47,566 nt of DNA from Micromonospora sp. CPCC 205371 (GCF_026130045.1 NZ_JAIBNX010000041.1:1-47566), one strand, 5' to 3'; counted from the first letter of the stretch, positions 17,818 through 25,944 are shown. Program-made: numbers and translations. Notes: generated by a model not told the origin, from the letters alone.

Positions 17818-18192
17818 TCAGTCCTTGGCCTGGGCGTTGATCGTCGTCGCCAGCGAGTTCACATACGACTCGACAGCCTCAGGGCCCAACGCCCGAACGT
17901 TCCGGCTGCGAACCTCGCCCACCACGCCATCACGTCCGGTGATCCGAACCGTCACATCGGAGGTACGCGTACGCAACCACGCCACGAGCACGCGCGCGGC
18001 GGCGGTGCACGCCGCGCCGGATGACAGCGCTACCGCGACGGTGTCCACCACCGCGCCGAGACTGCCGGGCTCCAGCGGCCCTGTTTGCAAGCGCAAGGCC
18101 CCGGAAAGTTCCGACTCTGCGGACAGCCGGTCAAAGAGACCCAGCATGGAGTCCTCTTCGGAGCCGGCCTGTACCTCAATACTCACGACCAC
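17818..18192 (-). CDS. EACC1 (effector-associated constant component 1)
   Basis: 124 residues. The pattern is that of EACC1: an N-terminal strand (MVVSIEVQA), a helix with LGLFDRLSAESELSG, the phrase LQTGPLEPGSLGAVVDTVAVALSSG, an amphipathic helix (ARVLVAWLRTR), then two strands (DVTVRITGRDGV) and a final helix. EACC1 is a small constant partner encoded beside variable effector/NTPase genes in actinobacterial NTP-dependent conflict systems described by comparative genomics. Its biochemical role is not established. Here it directly precedes the caspase-nSTAND1-WD40 gene by 11 nt, the expected order. No catalytic residues were recognised. Confidence 0.9.
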   Translation of the reverse strand: MVVSIEVQAGSEEDSMLGLFDRLSAESELSGALRLQTGPLEPGSLGAVVDTVAVALSSGAACTAAARVLVAWLRTRTSDVTVRITGRDGVVGEVRSRNVRALGPEAVESYVNSLATTINAQAKD

Positions 18193-18352
18193 GAGACGTG
18201 ATTCTGGCGTCTACGCGGGAGTTGCCGGAAGCGCGCGTCGCGTACCCGACTGAAGTGGGAGGCCGGCTGCACCGGGTGCTCGCGGCCCGCCCCCCACGAC
18301 GTCATCCGCTGCGCCTCCCCGGCCGAGGTCGAACTGCTGCCGACATGGGATA

Positions 18353-19294
18353 TCAGGGCGCCGGCGCGTCAAGCGTGACGGCGAGAGCGGCTGCGATGGG
18401 GCCGCCCCGGCGGTTGAAGATGTAGTTCAGCCCGGCGTCTGCTCGGTTCTCGGCGATGTAGCCGGCTTCGCAGTCGAGCAGCAGATCCGTGACGAAGTGC
18501 TCAAGACGCCAGCCTGTGGGATGTACGTCGGCCGCGAACGGCTCGCCGAGCGATGCCCGCAGTTCGCCGTAGGCAGGGCTGTGACCGTCCGGTTTCCCAG
18601 CCAGCGTGGTGCGGAGCTGACGGGCTGGCACGATCCGGCATCCCACGTCGCAGGCGCCGTTTGGTTCGTTCGCGCCGGTAAGAGGCAAGGAGGCCGACGA
18701 TGGGATTTGGAGCGGGTTGTACAGCATGTAGTACACGGGGATGTTGCGCTGCTGCTCGTACGAGGCGATCGCGTTGTACTGGGTGACGCCGGTCATCAGC
18801 GCTTGGTAGCGCGACCCTTCGGTGAAGGTGAAGATGCGTGGCTGGGTTATGGCGGCCCAGTCGTCATCGGAGTGGAACAGTCTTCCGAAGCCGCGCGTGT
18901 AGTCCATCGGCGTGTCCTCGTCCAGTGGCTGCTCATCTGGGTAGAGCCGCTTGCTCTGCAACAGCGCGACCTTGGAGCGGAGGACCTTGCCACCTTGGCG
19001 GTACACCACGAGCAGTCCGATGTCGGCGATTTCCCATCGACGCGGCCAGTCGCCCCATTCGCCGTAGTGACGTCCGCCGCCCAGGTAGTGGGTGCTGATC
19101 TCGACTGTCCAACCGGACGGGAATCGGTGCGGGGCGGAGACGCTCAGGAAGTGCTGGATGAATGTCATGTCCAGCGGTACCTCGTGGATGGTCGGGACCT
19201 CTGTCATCGTGCTCGCCACCCGCTCGTTGCAGCCGGCGAAGACGCCAGTCAGCCAGAGGCGGACATCGGCGGGAATCGGAATCGGCGGTGCCAC
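18353..19294 (-). CDS. PD-(D/E)XK-like nuclease family protein
   Basis: 313 residues from a GTG at 19294 with GGAG about 6 nt upstream. The candidate active site follows the PD-(D/E)XK plan: Glu24 in a helix (GCNERVAS), Asp91 at the start of a hydrophobic strand (WEIADIGLLVVYRQ), then the strand VALLQSKRLYP with Gln113-x-Lys115. Substitution of the usual Glu by Gln (QxK) is known in several nuclease branches. The region after residue 120 is a helical/mixed domain with MTGVTQYNAIASYEQQRN and IPVYYMLYNP. No TM helix is present. The gene is transcribed towards EACC1 with a gap of 160 bp, so it may be part of the conflict-system operon or only its neighbour. The nuclease call rests on motif spacing, not on a search. 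Confidence 0.7.
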   Translation of the reverse strand: MAPPIPIPADVRLWLTGVFAGCNERVASTMTEVPTIHEVPLDMTFIQHFLSVSAPHRFPSGWTVEISTHYLGGGRHYGEWGDWPRRWEIADIGLLVVYRQGGKVLRSKVALLQSKRLYPDEQPLDEDTPMDYTRGFGRLFHSDDDWAAITQPRIFTFTEGSRYQALMTGVTQYNAIASYEQQRNIPVYYMLYNPLQIPSSASLPLTGANEPNGACDVGCRIVPARQLRTTLAGKPDGHSPAYGELRASLGEPFAADVHPTGWRLEHFVTDLLLDCEAGYIAENRADAGLNYIFNRRGGPIAAALAVTLDAPAP

Positions 19295-19784
19295 TGGCTC
19301 TCCTGATCGGAACGGAACCCACTACGGAACGACTTCGGGTAGCGAAACGCTACGCATCATGTCGTACTGCCTACGGGTGTTCGCGGCTGTCGGCGTGTCG
19401 ACCTGTCTCGGTCCTGGCCCCCGACGACATCCCGTGTGGAACCTCCTCGACCGCCTGACGCCGCAGGGGTAGCCGACAATCGCAGAGCCCGCGGCGGACG
19501 CAAAGCCGCCGCGCCAGCGGCAGGTTTCGGATACCGCTGCCTTCGCAGCATGCTCAAGCGACCGCGCGTACGGCTTGATCGCATGCCGCCGCAGGCGAAT
19601 CGTCCAGCTACGTCACTATTGCCTCCGCCGGACTATAGGCAAACCTAGGACCCGCGTTGAGGGTCAGAGCAGGACGCGAAGCTCGTGGTCAGGCGGAGCG
19701 GATCGCCGGGTGCTCCGGTCGGAGATCCCAGTCCGGTCTTACACTGCGGTACGCAGCCCGACAAATCCGACCGGAGGATTCATC
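19295..19784. other. gene-poor stretch
   Basis: About 490 bases between divergent genes without a convincing coding frame. The 3' end contains GGAGG at about 19772-19776, the ribosome site of the next gene. Nothing else was recognised. Confidence 0.4.
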
Positions 19785-20429
19785 GTGCCCGACAGCGCAC
19801 CGCAGGTCGGTACCCACCCGCGGTGGCTGTTGCCGGCGGCCGTCTTCGGGACTCTTGTCGCAGGCGCTGGGCTCGTGTGGCTGCTTGTCAGTGTGGGCCT
19901 GGACCGGGCCGACAAGATCAGCAGTGTCACCGCTGTGGCTCTCAGCCTGCTGCTGGCAATCATCTCTGGGCTCGGCTGGCTGCATCTGCACCGGGCCGCC
20001 CCCACCACCGGGCCAGCCGCGACAACAGACCCTCGATGGGGATCTGGGGACGTGGTCACCGAAACCGGTCGCCGCGATGAGCTGCCGAACTGGCCAGCCG
20101 GTTATCCCGGCTATCGGTACGCCGACGAAGGGACCGCCTCAGTGCGGGTCTTCGGCGGCCAGGGACCGGCCGTCGTCAATGGGTTTCCAGTGACGATGAA
20201 CGGCTGTGACCACCAACGTTTCTTCGTGCGATGGCGAACCCTCGGCGGACAACGAGTCAGCGCAGAGGTGGTCTCGACGCCCGACTTGATCTCAATCGCC
20301 AACGCGGCCGAGGGTAACGCTGGGTGGATCGCGTCACATGGCTGCGGGCAGCCGTGCTGGACGAACGCCGCAGTGTCACAGATCGTTGACGTGTATGTCA
20401 GCTGGCAACGCTGGGTTCCGGAGGCGTAG
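19785..20429 (+). CDS. two-TM hypothetical protein
   Basis: 214 residues from the GTG at 19785, chosen because GGAGG lies 8 nt upstream; the frame is open to 19575, but that part is not protein-like. Two TM helices lie at about 13-36 (LLPAAVFGTLVAGAGLVWLLV) and 45-65 (SSVTAVALSLLLAIISGLGWL). A linker leads to a soluble domain (about 95-214) with YRYADEGTASVRVFGG, GFPVTMNGCDHQRFFVRWRT and GWIASHGCGQPCWTN. Three Cys residues could form disulfides or bind metal. The soluble part ends in VDVYVSWQRWVPEA. The last 54 nt overlap the end of the convergent HNH-like gene. Family unknown. Confidence 0.65.
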   Translation: MPDSAPQVGTHPRWLLPAAVFGTLVAGAGLVWLLVSVGLDRADKISSVTAVALSLLLAIISGLGWLHLHRAAPTTGPAATTDPRWGSGDVVTETGRRDELPNWPAGYPGYRYADEGTASVRVFGGQGPAVVNGFPVTMNGCDHQRFFVRWRTLGGQRVSAEVVSTPDLISIANAAEGNAGWIASHGCGQPCWTNAAVSQIVDVYVSWQRWVPEA

Positions 20430-21515
20430 TCCGCAAGGCCCCTGGCTCCCCTTTGTCGTGGCCCCCATCACGCGAGAAGGCGCCTTGCCGCGGACGCCGA
20501 ACTCGCCGCGGCGATCGAGCGGCACAAGCACGTCCGCCTCAGCGAGATCGAACTCGCCTACCGCTACTCGACCACGACGTACGGGTGTTGCAGCAAGAGT
20601 CACAACCGATCGAGGAGCGATGCCGGGAGATTCGTGCATTCCACCGACTCCGAAACTGTCGGCGTGCGCAGTTCCACCCAAGAGGTGCCTGTACATCGGG
20701 TCGTGGCTCGGGTGCATAACTAGCGGCAGCCGGAGCTGGCACACCGTCGAAAACAAATGCTCCTCGGCCGGGTCGATCTTGAGCCACGACGACACGTCGC
20801 CCCAGCTCTGATGGTCGATCAGCGGTGCCTCATCTGGAACCAGCTGCCATGCGAGTGGCGGAAAGTAGATCGAGCCAAAGCTCGTCAGGAGCAGCGGCGA
20901 TCCGCTGTCGAACGGCCTGAAGATGCACCCGCCATCACCGCCGCTAATCCGCGCCCGGTTTCCGCGTGCGATCGCCAACCGGAGCCGGAGATTCGCCGGC
21001 AAAATGATCTTGTCATCCTCGTTCATCAGCGCATCCGCGACGCCCGGAAAGAGCCCACGAAGTGCCGGGTTCATGGCGTACATGCCCATCATCACCGCAC
21101 GCGCCACCGCGCCCGGGAAGAAGAGCACGTCCGGCACCGTCACCGGTGAGGGCACCGACAAAGCCAGACTCCGCAACCACATCCCCTTGAACAGGCCGGC
21201 GAATTCCGTGTACCGCACCTCATGAGGCGTCTGTCGCTCGCGGTTACATCGGTCGCACAAGCCGTACATCCACAGGCCACCGTCGACCGCGCGCCCCATG
21301 CTCACGGACCTCAGGTCGCCCGCTCCGGCGCGAACTACATAGCGGGCCCGCCCAACCTCGTGGTTGTTGCCCGCCATCTGAGCCGGAACGTGCGCCCTCG
21401 TCATCGGCGCGAGCACACCACACAACCCGCACTCCGCGACCGTGCTCCGCAGGCGCGCCAGCCCCAGCGCACGCGGCGCTCGCTCATCACCAGCCTTGCG
21501 AACCGCCCGACCCAC
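20376..21515 (-). CDS. HNH-like zinc-binding protein
   Basis: 379 residues from a GTG at 21515. TAGCCT, 8 nt upstream on the minus strand, is a good leaderless -10 box. The N-terminal part has a treble-clef pattern of HNH type: Cys29-x2-Cys32 (ECGLCGVL), His42 in MTRAHVPAQM, and Cys87-x2-Cys90-Asn91 (GLCDRCNRE). This matches HNH variants in which CxxC, [KR]xHVP and CxxCN are spaced this way. About 280 residues follow with no family I recognise (PGVADALMNEDDKIILPANL, LLTSFGSIYFPPLAWQLVPD), perhaps a substrate-recognition or effector domain. The 3' end overlaps the convergent membrane-protein gene by 54 nt. Next to the EACC1 cluster, a DNA-targeting role is plausible but unproven. Confidence 0.65.
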   Translation of the reverse strand: MGRAVRKAGDERAPRALGLARLRSTVAECGLCGVLAPMTRAHVPAQMAGNNHEVGRARYVVRAGAGDLRSVSMGRAVDGGLWMYGLCDRCNRERQTPHEVRYTEFAGLFKGMWLRSLALSVPSPVTVPDVLFFPGAVARAVMMGMYAMNPALRGLFPGVADALMNEDDKIILPANLRLRLAIARGNRARISGGDGGCIFRPFDSGSPLLLTSFGSIYFPPLAWQLVPDEAPLIDHQSWGDVSSWLKIDPAEEHLFSTVCQLRLPLVMHPSHDPMYRHLLGGTAHADSFGVGGMHESPGIAPRSVVTLAATPVRRGRVAVGEFDLAEADVLVPLDRRGEFGVRGKAPSRVMGATTKGSQGPCGLRLRNPALPADIHVNDL

Positions 21516-21641
21516 GACACACCAGGCTACCGGGCATGATCGTGACTCACGACCGAATACCCGGGGGCGATCTGCCGGCGAGTCGGCCGGGCATCACACC
21601 TTCGGGCCGGCCGACTCTCGGCGTCAATTGCGACTCCCGAG

Positions 21642-21848
21642 TCACATGCCGCGTGGCGGCAGGGGCCATGTACCGTCCAACACCACGAACGTCGTGTCGC
21701 CGCTGGTCGCGGCGCGTTCCCATGTTGTACGGGACCCGCCGGGGGCACCACCCAGAGGCATCTGGCCTGCGGAAACGCGGGCATAAATCGGCGATCCTCG
21801 ATGAGGAGTTCCGCCACCCCCCGTCTTCGCACCCTCCGCTGCAACCAC
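21642..21848 (-). pseudogene. second C-terminal remnant with DGTWPLPP tail
   Basis: A 68-codon minus-strand frame. Its last part (GGAPGGSRTTWERAATSGD, then VVLDGTWPLPPRGM and stop) is clearly related to the tail at 13037-13175. The first part is Gly/Thr-rich and not protein-like, so only the 3' end of a gene appears to survive. It may still be a small expressed ORF; no ribosome site is visible. Confidence 0.35.
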
Positions 21849-22108
21849 ACGAGCGCTGGCACGCGACTCCTACGCCGCCGCGACGGCTGTGGTGGCCGAC
21901 CGATGATCACTAGTTCGGTGTCGGGAAGGTGCGGCAGAGCGGCGCCGGTGCCGGTGCCGGTCTCTAGGCCGACGCGTGCGATGGGCTGACCCATACGACT
22001 CGCGTGTCAGTTGATGTTACGGCCAGCCGGCAAAGTGTTGCATTTACGTTTCTCAACTCCTATCGTGGGCGTACCGCAGCGGTCATATGCCCCAAGATGT
22101 CGAAATCG

Positions 22109-22137
22109 CATCGAAACGCTTCGACAAGGTTTCGATG
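22109..22137. promoter_or_regulatory. inverted repeat, LacI-type operator candidate
   Basis: CATCGAAAC at 22109-22117 is mirrored by GTTTCGATG at 22129-22137. Inside lies TCGAAACGCTTCGA (22111-22124), itself a palindrome with one mismatch. CGAAAC-type palindromes are the usual shape of LacI-family sites in front of actinobacterial sugar-utilisation genes. It lies about 130 bp before the GH5 start. No LacI gene is present in the window. Confidence 0.45.
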
Positions 22138-22264
22138 CCCAGGAGTCGACCATGCGGTCGCCGGCGCCTTACGCCGGCAATCGCTCAAGCGGCGAGGCGG
22201 GGCTCGTCCGACCACTGGACGAGGCTGGGTTTGGACCGCTAAGTCTAGAAGAGAGGAAATACCT

Positions 22265-23863
22265 ATGGCTTCAAGAGTAAAGAAGCTTGGATTTGCCTTC
22301 CTTGCGGTCACGTTGGCCTCTGTCGGATTTGGATCCGGCGTGACGATTCGGGCATCGGCCGACGTCGTGGCTCAGGTAAGCGCTTCGCAGCTTGTTGCCG
22401 ACATGGGCGCGGGCTGGAATCTGGGAAACTCGCTGGAAGCCAACATCAACGGAATCCCGAGCGAAACGTCATGGGGCAACCCGGTCGTTACGCAGGCTCT
22501 TATCGACAGGGTGAAGGCGGCGGGGTTCAAAACGATCCGCATCCCGGTCTCCTATTTGGGACATATAGGTTCCGGCCCTAATTACACGGTGAATTCTTCC
22601 TGGCTGAACAGAATCCAAGAGGTAGTCAACTACGCCTATAACCGAGGCCTGTACGTGCTGATCAACATGCATGGAGACGGCTACAAGACTATCTCCGGCT
22701 CCTGGCTGATCTGCGATTCATCCTCTCAAACAACGATCAGGGACAAGTATCAGAAGGTCTGGCAACAGATCGCGACCAGGTTCCAAAGCTACGATGAGCA
22801 CCTGATCTTCGAATCCATGAACGAGAACTTCGACGGGCAATATGGTCGTCCGACCCAACCATGCTATTCAAACATCAACGCCTACAACCAGATCTTCGTG
22901 GACACCGTACGAAGAACTGGCGGGAACAACAGTTCAAGATGGCTGCTCATCCCCGGTTGGAACACTAACATCGACTACACCACGGGAAACTACGGCTTCG
23001 TGCTTCCGACCGACCAATATCGGTCTCCCTCCATCCCCAGCAATGAACAGCGGATCATGATCTCCGTTCACTACTACGACCCGTGGGACTTCACCGGCGA
23101 AGAAAACAGCACCATCACGCAATGGGGGCCGGCAGCGACCAATCCGTCAAGGAAGTCGACCTGGGGACAGCAAGACTATATGGACGCGCAGTTGAAGAAG
23201 ATGTACGACACCTTCGTCGTGCGGGGATACCCGGTATTCGTCGGTGAATACGGTTCGATCGACAAGACCACGTTTGATTCGTCGAACAACAGGTATCGTG
23301 CGGACTTCGCGCGCACCCTGGTGGCCTCTGCCAAGAAGTACGGAGCGGCCACCGCTTATTGGGACAACGGCGTAAACGGGCAGTACGGGTTCGGGCTGTT
23401 CAACCGAGGCTCCGCTACGGTGACCCAACAAGGCATTATCGACGCCATCATGAGCGCCATCGGTGTCAGCGGATCGACGACCCGCTACGAGGCGGAAACG
23501 ACGCCGGCCGTCTGCACCGGCACCATCGACTCCAACTGGTCGGGCTACTCAGGTACCGGATTCTGCAACGGCAACAACGCGGTCGGCGCCCACGCTCAGT
23601 TCACGGTCAACGCGAGCACGGCGGGCACGGCGACGCTGCGGGTCCGGTTCGCCAACGGTGTCACGACCGCGCGGCCGGCTTCGCTGATCGTCAACGGCTC
23701 GACGGTGCAGACCCCGTCGTTCGAAGGCACCGGGGCATGGACCACGTGGGTCACCAAGACCTTGACCGCCACACTGAACGCGGGCAGCAACACCATCCGG
23801 TTCAACCCCACGACGGCCAACGGCCTACCCAACATCGACCACCTCGAAGTCACGACCTCATAG
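22265..23863 (+). CDS. secreted GH5 endoglucanase with C-terminal CBM
   Basis: 532 residues. The ATG at 22265 has AGAGGAAA at 22251-22258; upstream residues of the longer frame are not coding. The signal peptide is residues 1-34 (MASRVKKLGFAFLAVTLASV, then an ASA-type cleavage site). GH5 catalytic domain, about 40-395: GWNLGNSLEA, KTIRIPVSY, LINMHGDGY, acid/base Glu187 in FESMNENFD, SVHYYDPWDF, and nucleophile Glu328 in FVGEYGS. The overall pattern is closest to GH5 subfamily 4 endoglucanases. Residues about 405-532 form a CBM35/CBM6-type beta-sandwich (YEAETTPAVCTGT, FANGVTTARPASLIVNG, IDHLEV). The enzyme cuts beta-1,4-glucan or related hemicellulose outside the cell. The catalytic half is visibly lower in GC than the CBM half, which is a sign of mosaic origin. 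Confidence 0.95.
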   Translation: MASRVKKLGFAFLAVTLASVGFGSGVTIRASADVVAQVSASQLVADMGAGWNLGNSLEANINGIPSETSWGNPVVTQALIDRVKAAGFKTIRIPVSYLGHIGSGPNYTVNSSWLNRIQEVVNYAYNRGLYVLINMHGDGYKTISGSWLICDSSSQTTIRDKYQKVWQQIATRFQSYDEHLIFESMNENFDGQYGRPTQPCYSNINAYNQIFVDTVRRTGGNNSSRWLLIPGWNTNIDYTTGNYGFVLPTDQYRSPSIPSNEQRIMISVHYYDPWDFTGEENSTITQWGPAATNPSRKSTWGQQDYMDAQLKKMYDTFVVRGYPVFVGEYGSIDKTTFDSSNNRYRADFARTLVASAKKYGAATAYWDNGVNGQYGFGLFNRGSATVTQQGIIDAIMSAIGVSGSTTRYEAETTPAVCTGTIDSNWSGYSGTGFCNGNNAVGAHAQFTVNASTAGTATLRVRFANGVTTARPASLIVNGSTVQTPSFEGTGAWTTWVTKTLTATLNAGSNTIRFNPTTANGLPNIDHLEVTTS

Positions 23864-23871
23864 AAGCCGAC

Positions 23872-23897
23872 GGGCCCGGCGGAAAGCCGCCGGGCCC
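23872..23897. terminator. bidirectional hairpin terminator
   Basis: Perfect 11-bp arms GGGCCCGGCGG (23872-23882) and CCGCCGGGCCC (23887-23897) with loop AAAG, 9 nt after the endoglucanase stop and 27 nt before the end of the convergent minus-strand gene. No T-tract, as is usual in this GC range. Confidence 0.8.
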
Positions 23898-23924
23898 CAC
23901 CCGCACCGCCCCCGGTAGAGGCGG

Positions 23925-24185
23925 TCAGCCGGGACGGACGCCGACCGCGTCGCGGACCTCCTCGCCGTGCCGGGAGCCGCTGGAACGCGCGCAGTGGGCG
24001 CAACAGAAGAACCGGCCGTCGACCTCCACGCCATGCCCGAGGATGCGGCACTCACAGTGCTCACACACCGGCGCTAACCGGTGTGCGGCGCATTCGAACG
24101 AGTCGAACACGTGCACCTCGCCGGAGGTGGTGCGGACCTCGAACGACATCCAATAGTCGTTGCCGCAGACCTCACAGGTACTCAT
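23925..24185 (-). CDS. small cysteine-rich metallothionein-like protein
   Basis: 86 residues; on the minus strand the ATG is preceded by GGGAGG. The protein has CEVCGNDYW at the start, FECAAHRLAP, then CEHCECRILGHGVEVDGRFFC and CAHCARSSG. The second block (C-x2-C-x-C, then GxEVDGRxFCCxxCA) resembles the metal-binding core of bacterial metallothioneins such as SmtA; the first CxxC with the later Cys/His could form a separate zinc knuckle. The likely role is zinc or cadmium binding in the cytosol. The family is widespread in actinobacteria and usually left as hypothetical. It lies downstream of the beta-propeller gene with a gap of 71 bp. Confidence 0.8.
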   Translation of the reverse strand: MSTCEVCGNDYWMSFEVRTTSGEVHVFDSFECAAHRLAPVCEHCECRILGHGVEVDGRFFCCAHCARSSGSRHGEEVRDAVGVRPG

Positions 24186-24256
24186 GTCTCCTCCCTTCCT
24201 GCCCGAAACCGGGTGGCTACATCTGTAGCCTGCGCCCGCGCCCGGCGGGCGGCAAC

Positions 24257-25147
24257 TCAGGACAGCAGGCCGCGCAGGTCTCGGGTGCGGACGGTGTAGA
24301 TGTCACCGGGTACCCACGGGTCGTAGTTGTGCCGGACGAAGTAGAGGCGGTCGAACGACGGTGAAACCGACGGGTGGTATTCGTCGAGCGCCGTGTTGAC
24401 GGTGGGCCCGAGGTTGCGCGGGGTGGACCATGCCCCGCCCGCCGCGACCGAGTACCAGAGGTCGCCGGCGCCGTACCCGCCGGCGCGGTTCAGCCCGGTG
24501 AACACCAGCAGCGGTCCTACCACCAGCGGGTTGAACTCCCAGCCATCGGTGTTCACCGGGCTGCCGAGGTTTTCGGCGGGGCCGTACCGGCCGTCGTGTC
24601 CTGGGCGTGACCGGTAGATGTCCCATCCGCCGAGCCCGCCGGCGCGGTCGCTAGCGAAATAGAGGGTGCCGTCGGCCGTGACCGTCGGGTAGAGCTCGTC
24701 GGCCGGGCTGTTGACGGCGGCGCCGAGATGTCGTGGCTCCCCCCAGCGACCGTCCCGCCGCCTGTCGACCATCCACAGGTCGGCGTCGGCGCGTGCTTGG
24801 CCGTCGACGGGGCGGATCGACGACCAGAACAGTCGCCGGCCGTCCGCGGTGACGAATGGGTCGATGTCTGGGTGCTGGCCGGAGAACGACGCGGTGCGGG
24901 GGGTCGACCAGCCGCTGCCCGTGGCGTGCGAGACGACGATGGTGGCCTGGCGGGAAACGGGGAAGAAGTCTGCGCCGCGTCCGAAGTAGGCGGTCCGGCC
25001 GTCCGGTGTGAAGCTGATCCGCCACTCCTCCTGATCGGAGGAGATCACGCCGGGCGCGAGGATGGCGGCCTCCGTGTGTGCGGCGGCGGGCGTACCGGCA
25101 GCGAGCGCCAACAGCCCGATAGTGATAGTGATCAACCAACGTCTCAT
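24257..25147 (-). CDS. secreted TolB/PD40-like beta-propeller protein
   Basis: 296 residues. Signal peptide MRRWLITITIGLLALAAGTP with AAA-HT type cleavage near residue 24. The rest is a run of PD40-type blades: EEWRISFTPDGRTAYFGR, HPDIDPFVTADGRRLFWSS, ADELYPTVTADGTLYFASDR, GWEFNPLVVGPLLVFTGLN and DEYHPSVSPSFDRLYFVRH. Each has the pattern of Pro-x-hydrophobic, Asp-Gly turn and Tyr/Phe strand. Conserved GWDIYRS and AGDLWYS segments match WD40-like propellers of the OmpA/TolB-associated type. The function is probably binding of a ligand or protein at the cell surface. The gene starts 80 bp after the LytTR regulator stop and may belong to that operon. Confidence 0.88.
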   Translation of the reverse strand: MRRWLITITIGLLALAAGTPAAAHTEAAILAPGVISSDQEEWRISFTPDGRTAYFGRGADFFPVSRQATIVVSHATGSGWSTPRTASFSGQHPDIDPFVTADGRRLFWSSIRPVDGQARADADLWMVDRRRDGRWGEPRHLGAAVNSPADELYPTVTADGTLYFASDRAGGLGGWDIYRSRPGHDGRYGPAENLGSPVNTDGWEFNPLVVGPLLVFTGLNRAGGYGAGDLWYSVAAGGAWSTPRNLGPTVNTALDEYHPSVSPSFDRLYFVRHNYDPWVPGDIYTVRTRDLRGLLS

Positions 25148-25227
25148 GCGCGGAGGCTATGGCGGCCACACGCCGGAAACCGCTGGCGATGGGACGAACG
25201 GGCGGATCGGGTGGACGGGCGGGAGCG

Positions 25228-25944
25228 TCAGCGAGTCAAACCCAGCGCGGCCCTGACCGGGTCGCGGAACCGCCGCCCGGTGATGAGCGCCGCGCCGGTG
25301 GTGAGCCGCAGCATCAGCTCGCCGTGGTCGAGCGTCTCGATTTCCCGCACCCGGTCCAGCCGCACGACCAGCGACCGGTGTATCCGCAGGAAGTCCGCGG
25401 GATCGAGACGGGCCGCAAGGCCGGTGAGGGTCTGGCGGAGCAGGTAGGACTGCGCGCCGGCGTACACCCGCACGTAGTTGCCCTCGGCCCGCAGGTAGTC
25501 GATCTCATCGGCGTCGACGAGCCGGATTCGCCGGCCCACGTCGACCGGCAGGCGCCGCAGCGGCACCGGCGGGGCGGTGGGCCTGGCCAGCCCCGGCGCC
25601 GCCCGGTCCAGCGCGGTCCACTGCCGCTCCCGGGCGAACGGTTTCATCAGGTAGTCCACCGCCCGCACGTCGAAGGCGCGCACCGCGTGCTGGCTGAACG
25701 CGGTCACGAAGATCACCGCCGGGGCGTGCTCGCCGCGTAGTTCATCCAGTACGTCGAAGCCGTCGCCCTCCGGCATCCGGACGTCCAGAAGGATCAGGTC
25801 GGGGCGGGTCTGCCGGATCGCGGCGACCGCGGCGGGCGCGGTGCCGGCCTCGCCGGAAACCGCCACGTCGGGGCGGTCGCGCAACAGCGCCCGCAGCCGC
25901 CGCCGCGCGGGCGGTTCGTCATCCACGATCAGCGTACGCATCAT
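25228..25944 (-). CDS. LytTR-family response regulator
   Basis: 238 residues. Receiver domain 1-118 with the acidic pair Asp8-Asp9 (LIVDDEPP), phospho-acceptor Asp54 (LILLDVRMPEG), Thr/Ser in VIFVTAFSQ and Lys in DYLMKPFA. LytTR DNA-binding domain about 140-238: IRLVDADEIDYLRAEGNYVRVY, LLRQTLTGLAARLDPADFLRIHRSLVV and GAALITGRRFRDPVR. Such regulators bind paired ~9-bp sites upstream of surface-related genes. The ATG lies inside the 3' end of the kinase gene (26-nt overlap), so the pair is translationally coupled. The target is unknown; the beta-propeller gene immediately downstream is a natural candidate. Confidence 0.96.
   Translation of the reverse strand: MMRTLIVDDEPPARRRLRALLRDRPDVAVSGEAGTAPAAVAAIRQTRPDLILLDVRMPEGDGFDVLDELRGEHAPAVIFVTAFSQHAVRAFDVRAVDYLMKPFARERQWTALDRAAPGLARPTAPPVPLRRLPVDVGRRIRLVDADEIDYLRAEGNYVRVYAGAQSYLLRQTLTGLAARLDPADFLRIHRSLVVRLDRVREIETLDHGELMLRLTTGAALITGRRFRDPVRAALGLTR

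Larger units (their letters stand above)
21516..22264. other. gene-poor stretch upstream of the endoglucanase
   Basis: About 750 bases. It holds the second DGTWPLPP remnant (21642-21848, minus) and an inverted repeat at 22109-22137 in the endoglucanase promoter region; both are listed. The ribosome site AGAGGAAA at 22251-22258 belongs to the next gene. No intact gene was seen. Confidence 0.45.

Noticed and set aside
18240-18370. Plus-strand fragment with DVIRCASPAEVELLPTWDIR
   Set aside because: A short protein-like phrase between two minus-strand genes, without a start or partner sequence. Possibly a remnant, not supportable.
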